From NCBI RefSeq assembly GCF_002257645.1, contig NZ_NQMO01000001.1:186001-250000 (forward strand): DNA of 64,000 bases, read 5' to 3'. Of the stretch, positions 8,472 through 16,839 are shown piece after piece; position 1 is the first letter of the stretch; each line of letters starts with the position of its first letter. A program made the position numbers and the translations under genes. The DNA comes from Paenibacillus sp. XY044. GTDB lineage: Bacteria; Bacillota; Bacilli; Paenibacillales; Paenibacillaceae. Below the pieces are notes generated by a model. The model made no database searches, was not told the origin of the DNA, and worked only from the letters and a program-made list of their open reading frames with translations.

Positions 8472-9431
8472 ATGAAGATCATTCCGATGGATGCCGAATG
8501 GCTTGACGCTATGTGTGATCTGTGGAACGGAGAACTGGGCGGTCATTTTCCGATGCGCGCGGAACTGATGAAGCAAAATACTTTTGAAGATATGAACGTG
8601 TATGGCCCCGCTTCCGGTCTGGCCGTTGACGGGGAGGGGAAGCTGCTTGGCTACGTGATCGCCAAGAAGTGGCAGGAGCCGGCACGCGAAATGCAGCTGG
8701 GTGATGGAGGCGGATGGATTCAGGCTATCGTCGTCCGCCACGACGTCCAGGGGCAGGGCATTGGCTCGGGGCTGCTCAGCCATGCAGAGAACGCCTTGCG
8801 CGAAGCGGGGGCGGTATCGGCCAGCATCGGGCGTGACCCGTGGCACTATTTTCCCGGGGTGCCGCTGGCACTGCCGGAGGTTAAGTCATGGTTTGCGCGC
8901 CGCGGGTACGAATACCTGTACGAGGTGTTCGACCTGGTGAACGAAACCTTGGGCGATGGCCTCAAACGGCCCGCATATCGGGACGGCGCCTTCTCGCGGC
9001 TGCTTACGCCGGGTGACCGCGAAGAGATGCTCCGTTTCTTCAAGCGATGCTTCCCGGGACGCTGGTATTACGAAGCGCAGTGCTACTGGGAACGGGGAGG
9101 GCAGGGACGTGAATTCGTCGGCCTGTTCATGGGAGATGAAATGATCGGCTTCTGCCGCGTGAATGACGGCGAATCTCCGCTGATTGCCCAGAATACTTAC
9201 TGGGCGCCTCTGTTCGGTGAGCCGCTTGGCGGCATCGGACCGCTCGGCGTGGACGACCGGTTCCGCGGGAAGGGCTACGGGCTGGCGATCGTTCAGGACG
9301 GGGTCGCGGAGCTGACGGCCAGAGGGATGAAGCATCTGGTGATCGATTGGACGGAATATGTGGATTTTTATGCCAAACTTGGATTTCGGACGTGGAAAGG
9401 ATATAATATCGGCAAAAAAGTACTGAAGTAG
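8472..9431 (+). CDS. GNAT family N-acetyltransferase with two GNAT domains
   Basis: A 319-residue protein. The first GNAT domain (about 1-150) has the acetyl-CoA motif VVRHDVQGQGIGSGLL (RxxGxG-like). The second (about 165-319) has VDDRFRGKGYGLAIVQDG and ends in YAKLGFRTWKGYNI, a usual GNAT C-terminus. The ATG at 8472 is chosen because GAAGGAGGAG precedes it; the longer frame upstream has no ribosome site. Tandem GNAT proteins acetylate small molecules or antibiotics in other systems, but the substrate here is unknown. The next gene starts 24 bases downstream, so the two probably form an operon. Confidence 0.85.
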   Translation: MKIIPMDAEWLDAMCDLWNGELGGHFPMRAELMKQNTFEDMNVYGPASGLAVDGEGKLLGYVIAKKWQEPAREMQLGDGGGWIQAIVVRHDVQGQGIGSGLLSHAENALREAGAVSASIGRDPWHYFPGVPLALPEVKSWFARRGYEYLYEVFDLVNETLGDGLKRPAYRDGAFSRLLTPGDREEMLRFFKRCFPGRWYYEAQCYWERGGQGREFVGLFMGDEMIGFCRVNDGESPLIAQNTYWAPLFGEPLGGIGPLGVDDRFRGKGYGLAIVQDGVAELTARGMKHLVIDWTEYVDFYAKLGFRTWKGYNIGKKVLK

Positions 9432-9455
9432 CTGACCCGAAGAGGAGGATGATGC

Positions 9456-9698
9456 ATGAATCCGGCAAAAGCGATTTGGCGGTTCTTTTTTCCAAAGGAG
9501 CGGATCCTGATCTTCACATCTTTCAATGCAGACAGCTATACGAGGGCCAAGTCCAGACTGCTGAACGGAGGCATCCGCCATCGTTCGCGCATCGTGAGCC
9601 AGCCGACCGGCCGGGACACCTTTACTGGTAGGGGAATGACTCAATACGACCTGTACGTGGCCCAGGAGGATGAGTATACCGCTAGGCAGCTCCTGTAA
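9456..9698 (+). CDS. Small conserved hypothetical protein
   Basis: An 80-residue basic protein preceded by a good GAGGAGG site 7 bases from the ATG. Its pattern is a short hydrophobic start (FFFPKERILIFTSF), a middle helix with Arg-rich segments, and an ending YDLYVAQEDEYTARQLL. That ending resembles a group of small Bacillota proteins of unknown role, a resemblance made from memory. No catalytic motif is visible. It probably shares the transcript of the double GNAT gene 24 bases upstream and ends before a strong hairpin. Confidence 0.65.
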   Translation: MNPAKAIWRFFFPKERILIFTSFNADSYTRAKSRLLNGGIRHRSRIVSQPTGRDTFTGRGMTQYDLYVAQEDEYTARQLL

Positions 9699-9757
9699 AA
9701 CCTCCTCTGATTGGAAGGGCTGCGCCGGCGTATCGACGTTCTTCGCCGCCTTGAGCG

Positions 9758-9793
9758 AAACCAGCCCCCGGCAAAGCGGCCGGGGGCTGGTTT
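9758..9793. terminator. Bidirectional hairpin between convergent genes
   Basis: A perfect 15-bp inverted repeat: AAACCAGCCCCCGGC (9758-9772) and GCCGGGGGCTGGTTT (9779-9793) with a 6-base loop. It ends in TTT on both strands and lies between the convergent small protein gene and the winged-helix regulator, so it can terminate both. Confidence 0.85.
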
Positions 9794-9810
9794 GGGTTGC
9801 ATATATGCGG

Positions 9811-10359
9811 CTATTCGTCCAGTTTGGCAATCGTGGTAAATACGTCGTACAGCTTCTGATCCGGGTGCTGGCGCTCGGTGTGCTTTTCCAAGAACTCCGT
9901 CAATTGATCAAAAAACGCTTTGGCATCCTCTTCCGTCAAATAGATCTCCGAGTGGAACAGGTTCCCGGCAGGCTCCTCCTGGTTCTGGGCCTTGAGAAAC
10001 TTTCGCTTGCTCTCCTCATACAAATCCTCCAGCAGCTTTTGCGTTTCGGACCGGAAGATTTTCTGGGCCGCTTCATCAATGTCCTTGCTGCGCTTAATCC
10101 GCACGGATCCTTTGAAGGCCTGATAATATTTGGCCGTGATCCCGTTGATCTGCTTGGTGTTCACGAGGACGATCAGCCCGATGCTCTCGAGCTTCTTAGC
10201 GTGGTAATAGACTTTGGCCGGAACTTCGCCGAGCTTGTCGGCAACATCCTTGATCGTCATTGGCTGGTCGGCTTTCTGGAAGCAGCTTAATATTTTCAAA
10301 CGGTATGGATCGGAATAAATCCGGATCTCCTCGATCGTGCTCAGTTCTTTGGTCTCCAA
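9811..10359 (-). CDS. ArsR-like winged-helix transcriptional regulator
   Basis: A 182-residue protein. The N-terminal winged helix has RIYSDPYRLKILSCF, then the recognition helix region VPAKVYYHAKKLESIGLI (about 46-63) and a wing with VNTKQINGITAKYYQA. The C-terminal half is a charged helical region with no metal-binding cysteines, so it is unlikely to be a classical metal sensor. Start ATG at 10359 has AGAGGTG about 6 bases upstream. It follows the MFS gene on the same strand but has its own promoter. It probably represses the MFS exporter through the inverted repeat at 11757-11794; this pairing is inferred from position. Confidence 0.85.
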   Translation of the reverse strand: METKELSTIEEIRIYSDPYRLKILSCFQKADQPMTIKDVADKLGEVPAKVYYHAKKLESIGLIVLVNTKQINGITAKYYQAFKGSVRIKRSKDIDEAAQKIFRSETQKLLEDLYEESKRKFLKAQNQEEPAGNLFHSEIYLTEEDAKAFFDQLTEFLEKHTERQHPDQKLYDVFTTIAKLDE

Positions 10360-10411
10360 TGTTGTGCACCTCTACATTTCCCGTATCTTGTTTTCCGGAT
10401 CGTTTATTTCC

Positions 10412-10441
10412 ATTATAAGCCGAGATGGCTCCCTAGCACAA
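10412..10441 (-). promoter_or_regulatory. Promoter for the winged-helix regulator gene
   Basis: On the minus strand, TTGTGC (10441-10436) and a perfect TATAAT (10417-10412) are 18 bases apart, about 50 bases before the ATG. This gives the regulator expression independent of the MFS gene upstream. Confidence 0.65.
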
Positions 10442-10456
10442 AATGTTTCCTTCGCT

Positions 10457-11728
10457 CTAGATTTTCATAAACCCTTTCTGACCCCAGAGATAGGCCCCCG
10501 GAATGAGCATCAGCAGCCCAAATACCAGGTACAGCACATGGACCCCGACAAATGCTCCGGCCCAACCGGCAAGCAGGCTTCCGACGGGAATAGCACAGGT
10601 GCAGATCGTGTTCGACAGCGCCCCGACCCGGCCAAGCATCGCTTTCGGGGTGACTTCCATCATATAGGTGGACACCGGCGTGTTGATAAACGAAATGGCG
10701 AATCCCATGCCGAAGCAAAAGGCGGCCGCGGCATAGAGAGGATATTCCCGAAGGAGCGCGGGTACGTAGAGAAGGCTGTACGTGACCCCAAGCAGTAAAA
10801 ATCCGAATACGATCAGACTGCTTTTGCGGTAAGCGGAGCCTTTCTGGCTGATCCACAGGCCGCTGATAATCATGCCGGTAATCAGGGCGATGCCGATCAA
10901 ACTGAGGCCGTATGGGCCCGAGTGTAGTACTTCTTTGACATAAACGGGCTCAAGCACGTTTTTGGGCGTCAGGCACAGATTCACGAACGCGGCCGAAAGC
11001 ATGGTCATCATCATCATTTTGTGGCCCTTAACGAACTTTAGGCCGGTTTTAAACTGGCTCCAGTAGGATGGCGTTTCATCCGCCTGAGAATGGCCTGCAT
11101 CGTCATGTTGCTCTTGATCCCGGTCGATGCGGATCCAGACGTACATCAGAGCGGCCAGCAGGAAGGACAAAGCGTCGATCAGCATCGCTCCGGAAATGCC
11201 GAGCATGGCGATCAGGCCGCCGGCTGCAGCCAGCCCGGCAAGTTCAGCGGTGCGGGACGCGGACGAGGTCAGCGAATTGCCGCTGAGCAGCAGCTCTTTG
11301 GGCAGAATGCGGGGAACGAGGGACATCTCCGCCGGCGTAGAGAAGCATTCGAGCGTAGAGTTGATGAATGTAAAGATAAAAAGGTGCCACGGCTGCAAGT
11401 CTCCTATGAAATAGAGCAGCGCCGTAACGGTTACCGTTATACCCCGGCCGGCATTCGTCACGATTACGACCTTTTTCTTCGACCAGCGGTCGACCAGGAC
11501 ACCGGTAAACATGCTGAAAGCGATGCCTGGAACGAAGTTAATGGCGTACAGCGTTCCCATTAACAGCTCGGAGCCGGTAAGCAGGTAGACCATCCAGCTG
11601 TAGGCGATGGAATCCACGGAATCCCCGAATCTTGAAATGATCTTAGCGGTAATCAACAATAGATAATATCTCTGTTTGGCCAGCCTGCGTACACCTTGAT
11701 TTTGCTGGATTAATACCGTTTCGCTCAT
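10457..11728 (-). CDS. MFS transporter
   Basis: A 423-residue membrane protein with about twelve hydrophobic segments. The loop 2-3 motif is GVLVDRWSKKKVVIVTNAGRG, matching the MFS motif A pattern GxLaDrxgrkxxl. A charged cytoplasmic loop around residues 200-220 (RDQEQHDDAGHSQADE) separates the two six-helix halves. It looks like the MFS_3/DHA-type drug or metabolite exporters. The ATG at 11728 is preferred over one three codons upstream, because GGAG would overlap that earlier codon but sits 9 bases before this one. It lies upstream of its probable regulator. The substrate is unknown. Confidence 0.88.
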   Translation of the reverse strand: MSETVLIQQNQGVRRLAKQRYYLLLITAKIISRFGDSVDSIAYSWMVYLLTGSELLMGTLYAINFVPGIAFSMFTGVLVDRWSKKKVVIVTNAGRGITVTVTALLYFIGDLQPWHLFIFTFINSTLECFSTPAEMSLVPRILPKELLLSGNSLTSSASRTAELAGLAAAGGLIAMLGISGAMLIDALSFLLAALMYVWIRIDRDQEQHDDAGHSQADETPSYWSQFKTGLKFVKGHKMMMMTMLSAAFVNLCLTPKNVLEPVYVKEVLHSGPYGLSLIGIALITGMIISGLWISQKGSAYRKSSLIVFGFLLLGVTYSLLYVPALLREYPLYAAAAFCFGMGFAISFINTPVSTYMMEVTPKAMLGRVGALSNTICTCAIPVGSLLAGWAGAFVGVHVLYLVFGLLMLIPGAYLWGQKGFMKI

Positions 11729-11756
11729 GAAGGACATCTCCGTTCAGTTTTTATTA

Positions 11757-11794
11757 ACGTTAAAATTATTTTAATGATAAATTTATTTTAACGT
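11757..11794. promoter_or_regulatory. Inverted-repeat operator candidate upstream of the MFS gene
   Basis: ACGTTAAAAT (11757-11766) and ATTTTAACGT (11785-11794) form a perfect 10-bp inverted repeat with an 18-base AT-rich spacer. A near-direct repeat, AAATTATTTTAA against AAATTTATTTTAA, is embedded in it. The distal arm overlaps the -10 box of the MFS promoter, so a bound protein would block transcription. The nearby winged-helix protein is the likely ligand. Confidence 0.6.
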
Positions 11795-11812
11795 CTATTT
11801 CGATTTTGGCAA
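11785..11812 (-). promoter_or_regulatory. Promoter for the MFS gene
   Basis: On the minus strand, TTGCCA (11812-11807) and TAAAAT (11790-11785) are 16 bases apart. The -10 box lies inside the distal operator arm, about 57 bases before the ATG. Confidence 0.55.
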
Positions 11813-11931
11813 GAAGTTTTTTACAATTTGGGCAGTCTATTTTTCGGAGTGAAGTGATCGTTGTTTAGGAGAGCCATCCTGTGAGTCGTTTTTCAGTAGG
11901 GCGGCCAGCGCAAAAACTGAAAGATTTATAG

Positions 11932-11961
11932 TTGCAAAGGATGAAACAAATATGCTAAAAT
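11932..11961 (+). promoter_or_regulatory. Promoter for rplS
   Basis: TTGCAA (11932-11937) and TAAAAT (11956-11961) are 18 bases apart, and TG at 11953-11954 makes an extended -10. It sits just upstream of the presumed L19 leader, giving an untranslated region of roughly 95 bases. Confidence 0.65.
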
Positions 11962-11973
11962 AAATGCTGTTGT

Positions 11974-12053
11974 GTGGAATACGGTGGTCCGCTGCGGATG
12001 ATGAAGGAAAACAGAGGGTTTTCCGGAAGAGGCAAGAACACCTGTACGGAAGG
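11974..12053 (+). ncRNA. Probable L19 (rplS) autoregulatory leader
   Basis: The stretch after the promoter contains ATACGGTGGTCCGCTGCGGA (11980-11999), in which TCCGC and GCGGA form a tight hairpin. A second possible stem follows at GGAAAAC/GTTTTCC (12005-12024). Position and the TCCGCTGCGGA core fit the known L19 ribosomal protein leader of Bacillota, by which free L19 represses its own gene. The assignment comes from remembered consensus, not a model search. Confidence 0.55.
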
Positions 12054-12064
12054 AGGAGTCCTAA

Positions 12065-12409
12065 ATGAACATCCTACAAGAGATTACCAAAGAACAGCTT
12101 CGCACCGATATCCCTAGCTTTCGTCCTGGCGACACTTTGAAAGTGCACGTTAAGGTTATCGAGGGATCCCGCGAGCGTATCCAGTTGTTCGAAGGTGTTG
12201 TGATTAAGCGTCGCGGTGGCGGCATCGCAGAGACTTTTACAGTGCGTAAAATCTCTTACGGTGTTGGTGTGGAAAGAACTTTCCCAATCAACTCGCCAAA
12301 AATCGAGAAAATCGAAGTGGCTCGTTACGGTAAAGTGCGTCGCGCCAAACTGTACTATCTTCGTGAACTGCGCGGTAAAGCAGCAAGAATTAAAGAAATT
12401 CGCCGTTAA
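12065..12409 (+). CDS. rplS: 50S ribosomal protein L19
   Basis: A 114-residue L19 with the conserved [32 protein letters not shown] and RRAKLYYLR blocks. It lies at the subunit interface and contacts 16S rRNA. AAGGAGGAG precedes the ATG. It is transcribed alone, with its own promoter and leader, and is followed by a perfect terminator, so its level can be set independently of the other ribosomal genes. Confidence 0.98.
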   Translation: MNILQEITKEQLRTDIPSFRPGDTLKVHVKVIEGSRERIQLFEGVVIKRRGGGIAETFTVRKISYGVGVERTFPINSPKIEKIEVARYGKVRRAKLYYLRELRGKAARIKEIRR

Positions 12410-12424
12410 TCAGCGAACAACGTT

Positions 12425-12452
12425 AAAGGGCTTGATTTCAAGCCCTTTTCGT
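12425..12452 (+). terminator. Terminator after rplS
   Basis: AAAGGGCTTG (12425-12434) pairs perfectly with CAAGCCCTTT (12439-12448) around a 4-base loop. A short T-rich tail follows. Confidence 0.88.
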
Positions 12453-12628
12453 TTTAGGATTAAAAAGGCGTCAATAGACGAACGATCCAAAATGACAGAC
12501 CGCGATAAGCGGAGGCTTTTCTGGCAATCACCGAATCGGCTTTTCGCTTCGCTGATCTAAAGAAAGCATACACGGCTCCGTAATGGGAGCTTTTCTTTTC
12601 GGCAAAACTAGGAGAGGGCGGTGGATAT

Positions 12629-13249
12629 ATGCAGCAGGACATTCAGAGCGATGCGGTGGAACTGAAGGAAGACGATCATAGACCACCTAAAAAAGGGAAG
12701 AATGAAGTCGTAGAATGGCTGAAAGCGATCATCATTGCCCTGATTTTGGTGGCACTGATCCGCTGGCTTCTCTTCAAACCGTTTATTGTGGACGGACCCT
12801 CCATGCAGCCAAACTTTCATACAGGCGAGCGGTTGATCGTCAATGAAATTCTGTACGACATCCGGGCTCCGCACCGTGGAGAGGTTATCGTGTTCCATGT
12901 TCCATCCGAAGGCAAGGATTTTATCAAGCGCGTGATCGCCGTCGCAGGCGATACCGTCAAAGTGGAAGGCGACACGGTTACAGTGAACGGCAAAAAAGTC
13001 AATGAAACCTACATACAGGGTGCCATCGATTCAAGCCATAAAGTGGGCCAGATGTATAATGACAAAGATTTTCCAAACAGCGCTTTTCCGGATGGCAAGG
13101 TTCCCGAAGGGCATGTGTTCGTGATGGGGGATAACCGCTCCGACAGTACGGACAGCCGGATGATCGGTTATGTGCCGCTCGGGGATATCGTCGGACGGGC
13201 AGATCTCATCTTCTGGCCGGTGAAGGACATCCATCTGATCAACCATTAA
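12629..13249 (+). CDS. lepB: Type I signal peptidase
   Basis: A 206-residue single-span membrane serine protease that removes signal peptides from exported proteins. A charged cytoplasmic N-terminus is followed by one transmembrane segment (about 32-48). Box B has DGPSMQP with nucleophile Ser58. Box D has FIKRVIAVAGD with general base Lys100. Box E has GHVFVMGDNRSDSTDSR near residues 163-179. The domain order and size match the Bacillus SipS/SipT type. AGGAGAGGG lies upstream of the ATG. It is followed by rbgA 48 bases downstream, as in B. subtilis. Confidence 0.96.
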   Translation: MQQDIQSDAVELKEDDHRPPKKGKNEVVEWLKAIIIALILVALIRWLLFKPFIVDGPSMQPNFHTGERLIVNEILYDIRAPHRGEVIVFHVPSEGKDFIKRVIAVAGDTVKVEGDTVTVNGKKVNETYIQGAIDSSHKVGQMYNDKDFPNSAFPDGKVPEGHVFVMGDNRSDSTDSRMIGYVPLGDIVGRADLIFWPVKDIHLINH

Positions 13250-13297
13250 TGGACATGGAATGAGGCTGTTTGCGGACAAGAGAATGAGGTGATGACG

Positions 13298-14164
13298 GTG
13301 ACGATTCAATGGTTTCCAGGTCATATGACCAAAGCGCGCCGCCAAATACAGGATAAATTAAAGCTGATTGACGTCGTGATCGAGCTGATCGATTCGCGTC
13401 TTCCGCTGTCCAGCCGCAATCCGATGATTGACGAGATTTTGCAGGGGAAGCCCCGGCTGATCATTATGAACAAGGCGGATTTGGCAGACCCTTCGGTAAC
13501 GAAGCAGTGGCAGGATTATTTTAAAGAGGAAGGCCATACGGCATTTCCGGTCGATGCGGCTACAGGCACGGGCGTGAAAGAGATTCCTGGACAGCTGAAG
13601 CTGCTCCTGAAGGAAAAGATCGACCGCCAAATCGCTAAGGGGATGAACCCGCGGGCGATCCGTGCGCTGATCGTCGGGATCCCGAACGTGGGCAAGTCGA
13701 CGCTGATCAACCGGCTTGCCGGGCGCAGTATTGCTGCCACAGGGGACCGGCCGGGCGTGACGAAAGGCCAGCAGTGGATTAAGGTAGGCGGAGAAATCGA
13801 GCTCCTGGATACCCCGGGGATTTTATGGCCTAAATTCGAGGACGAGAACGTTGGCTACCGCCTGGCGGTAACCGGCGCGATCAAGGAAGAGATCCTGAAC
13901 GCGGAGGATGTCGCCTTTTTTGCGGTCAAATACCTGGTTCAGTATTACTGGGACGCGTTCCGGGAGCGCTTCGAGATCGATGCGGACATGCCCCATAACT
14001 CGGACGACAGCGACGAAATCGTCGCCATCATGGAAGCGGTGGGGCGCAAGCGCGGCTGCTTGATGAGCGGCGGCCGGGTGGATCTCGAGAAAGCGTCGAA
14101 GACGCTGCTGCGGGAACTGCGCGCCGGCAAAATGGGCCGGTTCTCGATGGAGGCCCCTTACTAA
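13298..14164 (+). CDS. rbgA: Ribosome biogenesis GTPase RbgA (YlqF)
   Basis: A 288-residue circularly permuted GTPase needed for late 50S assembly. Motif order is G4 first (NKAD, 58-61), then G1 (GIPNVGKST, 127-135), the G2 region TGDRPGVT and G3 (DTPG, 171-174). A C-terminal RNA-binding region follows with [11 protein letters not shown]. The GTG at 13298 is chosen because GAGGTGAT ends a few bases upstream and because RbgA proteins begin with TIQWFPGHM; two earlier in-frame starts (13289, 13292) would overlap the ribosome site. Confidence 0.96.
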   Translation: MTIQWFPGHMTKARRQIQDKLKLIDVVIELIDSRLPLSSRNPMIDEILQGKPRLIIMNKADLADPSVTKQWQDYFKEEGHTAFPVDAATGTGVKEIPGQLKLLLKEKIDRQIAKGMNPRAIRALIVGIPNVGKSTLINRLAGRSIAATGDRPGVTKGQQWIKVGGEIELLDTPGILWPKFEDENVGYRLAVTGAIKEEILNAEDVAFFAVKYLVQYYWDAFRERFEIDADMPHNSDDSDEIVAIMEAVGRKRGCLMSGGRVDLEKASKTLLRELRAGKMGRFSMEAPY

Positions 14165-14241
14165 TCGGAAAAGAACGCCGGATGCGATCCAAGTGTCCAG
14201 CGTGTATCAAAGCGAGATGTACAGTATCATAGTGAACGAAC

Positions 14242-14274
14242 AAGCCCAGTTCCGTTATAGGTACTGGGCTTTTT
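14242..14274 (+). terminator. Terminator after rbgA
   Basis: AAGCCCAGT (14242-14250) pairs with ACTGGGCTT (14263-14271). Ts run to 14274. Confidence 0.88.
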
Positions 14275-14308
14275 GTGTGTTGATTTATGGGAGAGGAAGG
14301 CCGCGCAT

Positions 14309-15145
14309 ATGAAAAAAAGAGTGATGGAAATCATGACGATCATCGCTGGGGCGTTTATTTTCGCGCTCGATATCAATTTATTTGTCATCCCCCACGACTT
14401 GGGCGAAGGCGGCGTTACCGGGATTACGATCATTCTCTACTATTTGTTTGCATGGTCGCCGGGATTGGTCAACTTGATTTTGAACGCCATCCTGCTGATC
14501 GTGGGTTATAAGTTTTTGGACAAAATGACGACGGTATACACCATCGTTGCCGTCGTGTTTAACTCCTTGTTCCTCCATCTGACCGAAAACTGGACACTGG
14601 CGTCGAACGAACCGATCGTCAATGCCATTTTTGGCGGCGTATTTGCCGGTGTCGGCATCGGGCTGATCGTCAGGGCCGGGGGTACGACCGCCGGCACGGT
14701 CATTTTGGCACGGATTGCGCATAAATATTGGGATTGGAACATCAGCTACGCCCTGCTGTTTTTTGATCTGATCGTCGCGTTCTCCTCCTACTTCATCATT
14801 GGCGCGGAAAGCCTGATGCTGACGATCATTATGCTGTTCGTCGGCACCAAGGTGATGGAATTCATCATCGAGGGCTTGAACCCGAAGAAGGCGGTGATGA
14901 TCGTATCGGAGCAGCATGCTGAGATTGCAGAAAAGGTCAACCGGATCATGGACCGGGGAGTCACCGTGTTTAAAGGGTACGGCTATTACAGTAAGTCGGC
15001 CAAGGAAGTGCTGTATATCGTTATCAGCAAGCAGGAGGTGCCAGTCCTGAAAAAAATCGTCAAGGTGGCGGACAAGCAGGCGTTTATTACGATCCATGAC
15101 GTTCGGGATGTATTTGGGGAAGGATTTATCGACATTTCGAAATAG
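14309..15145 (+). CDS. YitT family membrane protein
   Basis: A 278-residue protein with five to six hydrophobic helices (about 1-175) and a C-terminal soluble DUF2179 domain (about 180-278). Family hallmarks are the N-terminal ALDINLFVIPHDLGEGGVTG, the central RAGGTTAGTVI and the C-terminal GYYSKSAKEVLYIVIS. The biochemical role of YitT proteins is unknown. The ATG at 14309 is preferred over an upstream ATG at 14273 because GAGAGGAAGG precedes it and the longer frame would overlap the rbgA terminator. It is monocistronic, with terminators on both sides. Confidence 0.9.
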   Translation: MKKRVMEIMTIIAGAFIFALDINLFVIPHDLGEGGVTGITIILYYLFAWSPGLVNLILNAILLIVGYKFLDKMTTVYTIVAVVFNSLFLHLTENWTLASNEPIVNAIFGGVFAGVGIGLIVRAGGTTAGTVILARIAHKYWDWNISYALLFFDLIVAFSSYFIIGAESLMLTIIMLFVGTKVMEFIIEGLNPKKAVMIVSEQHAEIAEKVNRIMDRGVTVFKGYGYYSKSAKEVLYIVISKQEVPVLKKIVKVADKQAFITIHDVRDVFGEGFIDISK

Positions 15146-15171
15146 TACAGCAATAGAGAATAGAGCATAGA

Positions 15172-15206
15172 AAAGCTCATGACCTTGGGTCATGGGCTTT
15201 TTTTTG
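15172..15206 (+). terminator. Terminator after the yitT-like gene
   Basis: AAAGCTCATGACC (15172-15184, allowing one offset) pairs with GGTCATGGGCTTT (15188-15200). Eight or more Ts end at 15206. Confidence 0.9.
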
Positions 15207-15294
15207 CCGGGATCGATGAACGCAAGAGGGGCGGCCGCGCATGAAAATACAGCCTGGTGGCAAAATAGGTGAAAACGGTTAGAGGAGGAAAAAT

Positions 15295-16122
15295 GTGAGA
15301 AGCTGGCGGATATTTTGGGCAATCGTGATGACGTTGATGCTGGCCGTGACTACGGCTTGCGGCGGAAATACGGGAACGAAACCGCAGGAGGGGCAAACCG
15401 GGGGCGCCCAGGCGGGTAAAAACCTGCTTGAGACCATCAAGGCGAACGGTAAGCTTCGCATTGGCACCGAAGGAACGTATGCACCTTTTACCTTTCATGA
15501 TGATAAAGGAACGCTGACCGGCTTTGACGTCGACCTGGGCCGGGAAATTGCCAAAAGGCTCGGCGTGAAGCCGGAGTTTATTGAAACCAAATGGGATGGC
15601 ATGATCGCCGGCCTGGACGCAAAGCGTTTCGATGTGGTGATGAACGAAGTATCCATTAATGCGGAACGGAAGGCCAAATACGACTTTTCGGACCCCTATA
15701 TCGTCTCTAAAGCGGTCCTGATCGTGAAAGACAATAATCAGGACATTAAGAAGCTGGCTGACCTCAAGGGCAAAAAAGCCGGGCAGTCGCTGACAAGCAA
15801 TCTGAACCAGATTGCCAAGGACAACGGTGCTACGATCGTTCAGATTGACGGCTTCAACCAAGCGATCGATTTGCTGCTGTCCGGGCGCATTGATGCCACA
15901 GTGAACGACAAACTGTCCTATCTCGACTTCAAAACGAGACGTCCCGACGCACCGATCAAGGTGGTGGATGAAACCGATACGGGCAGCACCAGCGCCGTGC
16001 TGATGAACAAAAACAACAATGAGCTGCGGGACGCCATCAACAAGGCGCTGGCCGACATGAAGAAAGATGGAACGTACCTCGACATTTCCCAAAAATACTT
16101 TGGTACGGACGTATCGAAATAA
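15295..16122 (+). CDS. Polar amino-acid ABC transporter, substrate-binding lipoprotein (cystine-like)
   Basis: A 275-residue family 3 solute-binding protein. A basic start and hydrophobic segment lead to VTTAC at residues 17-21, a slightly unusual lipobox, after which the mature protein would be lipid-anchored outside the membrane. The binding domain opens with RIGTEGTYAPFTFHD and GFDVDLGREIAKRLG, the family signature. The overall pattern (KWDGMIAGLDAKRFDVVMN) recalls cystine or other polar amino-acid binders, but specificity is uncertain. The GTG at 15295 has AGGAGG 6 bases upstream. It is first of a three-gene importer. Confidence 0.9.
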   Translation: MRSWRIFWAIVMTLMLAVTTACGGNTGTKPQEGQTGGAQAGKNLLETIKANGKLRIGTEGTYAPFTFHDDKGTLTGFDVDLGREIAKRLGVKPEFIETKWDGMIAGLDAKRFDVVMNEVSINAERKAKYDFSDPYIVSKAVLIVKDNNQDIKKLADLKGKKAGQSLTSNLNQIAKDNGATIVQIDGFNQAIDLLLSGRIDATVNDKLSYLDFKTRRPDAPIKVVDETDTGSTSAVLMNKNNNELRDAINKALADMKKDGTYLDISQKYFGTDVSK

Positions 16123-16143
16123 GCGACAGAAGGGGGCTAACCG

Positions 16144-16821
16144 ATGAATGACAGAACCGCCCATCTCGTCGATATATTTATCGACTCCTTTGTGCCGCTG
16201 CTTATGGCGGGGATCAAGTTCACCATTCCCCTGACCATCATTTCCTTCATTCTCGGTTTCGTGCTGGCGTTCCTTACCGCGCTGGCCCGCCTGTCACGCT
16301 GGAGCATTCTCCAGCGGATCGCCTGGTTCTATGTATGGATCATCCGGGGGACTCCGCTGCTCGTCCAGCTGTTTATTATTTTCTACGGGCTTCCAAGCAT
16401 CGGCGTCGTCATCGACGCATTCACCGCTGCGGTCATCGGGTTCTCGATCAGCGTCGGTGCTTACGGTTCCGAAATTATGCGTGCCGCGATCCAGTCCATC
16501 GCCAAGGGACAATGGGAGGCTGCGTATTCGGTCGGGATGACCCGTTCCCAGGCGCTGCGCCGGATTGTTTTGCCGCAGGCGGCAAGGGTATCGCTGCCAC
16601 CGCTGGCCAACTCTTTTATCAGCCTGCTGAAGGATACGTCGCTGGCGGCGACGGTAACGCTGACGGAGCTGTTCCAAAAGGGGCAGCAAATTACGGCGGT
16701 TGTGTACGAACCTTTGCTGTTGTACTGCGAAGTTGCCTTGATCTACCTGATCTTCAGTACCGTCCTGTCGGTGCTTCAGCATCAACTCGAACACCGGTTT
16801 GACCGTTATGCCGCAAGATAG
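16144..16821 (+). CDS. Polar amino-acid ABC transporter, permease
   Basis: A 225-residue inner-membrane permease of the HisM/GlnP family with about five transmembrane helices. The signature RGTPLLVQLF lies near residue 69. The cytoplasmic EAA loop appears as QWEAAYSVGMTRSQALRRIVLPQA (split over about 121-144) and couples to the ATPase. It starts 22 bases after the binding protein gene with AGAAGGGGG upstream. There is only one permease gene, so the channel is probably a homodimer. Confidence 0.93.
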   Translation: MNDRTAHLVDIFIDSFVPLLMAGIKFTIPLTIISFILGFVLAFLTALARLSRWSILQRIAWFYVWIIRGTPLLVQLFIIFYGLPSIGVVIDAFTAAVIGFSISVGAYGSEIMRAAIQSIAKGQWEAAYSVGMTRSQALRRIVLPQAARVSLPPLANSFISLLKDTSLAATVTLTELFQKGQQITAVVYEPLLLYCEVALIYLIFSTVLSVLQHQLEHRFDRYAAR

Positions 16822-16839
16822 CGAAACGAGGGATGCAAC

